This document shows, in pieces, positions 62,407-64,000 of a stretch of 64,000 nt of DNA. A model generated the notes under the pieces. The model was not told where the DNA came from and searched no databases. It saw nothing but the letters and a program-made list of their open reading frames with translations. The position numbers and the translations under genes were made by a program. The stretch spans positions 6,538,119 to 6,602,118 of the forward strand of contig OZ025278.1 of assembly GCA_964019165.1 (NCBI GenBank). Direction: 5' to 3'. This stretch comes from Mastigias papua (Eukaryota; Cnidaria; Scyphozoa; Rhizostomeae; Mastigiidae). Each line of letters starts with the position of its first letter. Within the stretch, counting starts at the first letter, position 1.

Positions 62407-64000
62407 GTAAGCTGATATTTTTCAGTATTTCAATAGTGTGATATAGATTTAGTACAAGTTATCCTGCATGTCAGTGAAAGACTCCACATTGTTATTAATA
62501 AGATATTATGTGATGCAGCTCAAACTCCAGTGAATTCTACAGAATGTTTCAAAGGCTTTTACTGCAACTCACTATTCAATGAGATCACTTTTCTAGTTTG
62601 CCAAAATTTGTAGCAGCATTTTTAGCTCTGTAAAAGGATATTTATTTGTTTTTTGCAAGTTTTAAGCCTCACAACTTGTAAAAAAAGTATACAGAAAATA
62701 GATCTAATGCTTCAATTGGGCCAATTCAAAAGTTCCAGACATGACACCTGTAGGCTTTGATCAAGTATATTTGGCAAACAGGAATATGTTTTTGGTGATA
62801 TTATACTCACAAGTACTCCCATCTGGCTGGTGATATTGAAAATAAAAAATTTCATTTTTAAATTCTTGTTATGGATTTATAGCGATTCAAACATTGTTCC
62901 AGTTGTGACAGGTAAAATTTGTCATTTTCAAAACTGTTGTTTTGGATTGAAAGTTAGCCTTATCTACCTTTTTGTACTCATTGTGCAAGTTACTGAGTAT
63001 AATATCTACAGAAACCCATTTGCTAGGGCTGGATGTTGTAATTTACCATAATTAACCAGATTTATTTCCAAGAAGGGGTGTTCTGGTTCTGATGTTCCGG
63101 ACATGACACTTTTACTTATTGAAAAAATGCTTAAACTGTAGGACTTATAGCAGGAAAGGCTGTTTTCAATTTCTGAACATATTTCCAGAACAGTTTATAA
63201 AAATAAAAAATAAATGTATGAAGCTAGTTAATTTGGTTTGAGTTCATAGTTTGATTGAAAACTTATCTTGAATCCCATATTGGGTCAATTCTGGTGTAGC
63301 CAACTCTTGCACAATATCATCTTCGTGAATCCAGAACTTATCAGCTTTGTTGGCTATCTTCACCTTATCGGAACTTGTAAGTTTCATTGAAATTTATAAT
63401 GGATATTTGAATTGAAAAATGGGTAAAGAAGATTAAATCCATTATTAGAAAAATATAGATTTGTGAATTGTGTGTATTAATTAGTGTGTAATACCTTCAA
63501 TTTTTTATGTCACTGAATAGTTTTTATCCACTTGAAACTATTAGCAAGCAATTTCTAGGTTACTGTTAAAAAGACTTTGTTGTAAGGACCAGAAAGTCTA
63601 GTTGTTGGCAATAGTACTAAAACAGTGAAATATATTTTTCCTTAGTTTGCACTATTTACGTGTAGATTTTTATTCAAATTGTGTTTTTATCGGTCAATAA
63701 ACCAATAATGAAATATCAACTGTAAAACCCTAAATTAATTTTAGAAAGTGCAATGTGGCAGTTTTTCACTCTTGCACCTATATCATGAAAAACGGATGTG
63801 ACACTTTGTTCTGAATCTACTGTCTTATAGGAGTACATCAATTTTCTTTAGTCAAACAGTGCCATATAAGATATTTGTCCGTGTATACCACACAGCCTTG
63901 CATAAGACGCATTTTGCATAAAACTCACCCTTGTATAAGATGCACCCTTAATTCCATGTTTGAATTCTGATAAGTTAGTTTTACTGTGTCTTTCCGCGTA
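62407..64000 (+). other. RRAGC: RagC/D intron 4 (runs off window)
   Basis: No later exon found. The last 120 bp contain repeated GCATAAGACGC / GTATAAGATGCACCC words, resembling the end of a dispersed MITE-type repeat. Confidence 0.5.

Overview
This is a window of a metazoan nuclear genome. Three spliced protein-coding genes with ordinary GT-AG introns sit in AT-rich DNA packed with retrotransposon and DNA-transposon remnants. The element mix (restriction-like-endonuclease LINEs, Penelope-like elements, a Ty3/gypsy element with integrase before reverse transcriptase, many short inverted-repeat elements) points to an invertebrate animal. I cannot place the phylum from sequence alone.

Genes. 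(1) On the + strand, seven in-frame exons between 4191 and 30307 encode the last 614 residues of a WD40-repeat protein; its 5' part is not recognisable here. (2) On the - strand, seven exons between 51101 and 36818 encode a complete 257-residue adenylate kinase of the AK2 type. (3) On the + strand, the first four coding exons (58088-62406) of a RagC/RagD GTPase are present; the rest lies beyond the window. Genes 1 and 2 converge, and genes 2 and 3 diverge. The two recognisable genes act in adenylate energy balance and in Rag/mTORC1 nutrient signalling; nothing shows that the neighbourhood is functional.

Mobile elements. 1-4.2 kb holds 3' fragments of three LINE families and a Penelope fragment. 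Introns of the WD40 gene hold LINE remnants (9.6-10.1 kb, 12.1-12.7 kb), a TA-flanked MITE, a long inverted repeat, a GIY-YIG fragment beside a 208-bp (AT)n tract, and a nest at 20.8-29.4 kb. In that nest a complete but broken gypsy element (two 333-bp LTRs, 5-bp target duplication) has split a minus-strand LINE. The 30.3-36.8 kb interval has a tRNA-derived SINE with a perfect target duplication. AK2 intron 3 has three or more DNA-transposon derivatives, one nested in another. 51.3-58 kb is intergenic, with LINE, hairpin and inverted-repeat elements, one of which carries a possible hammerhead ribozyme fold. The third RagC/D intron holds an internally deleted Penelope-like element bounded by about 132-bp inverted repeats.

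The strongest candidates for unusual biology are the inverted-repeat-bounded Penelope derivative (60441-61634), the hammerhead-like inverted repeat (57438-57585) and the IN-before-RT gypsy element (21984-27365). Each relates to a known element type; I do not claim a wholly new system.
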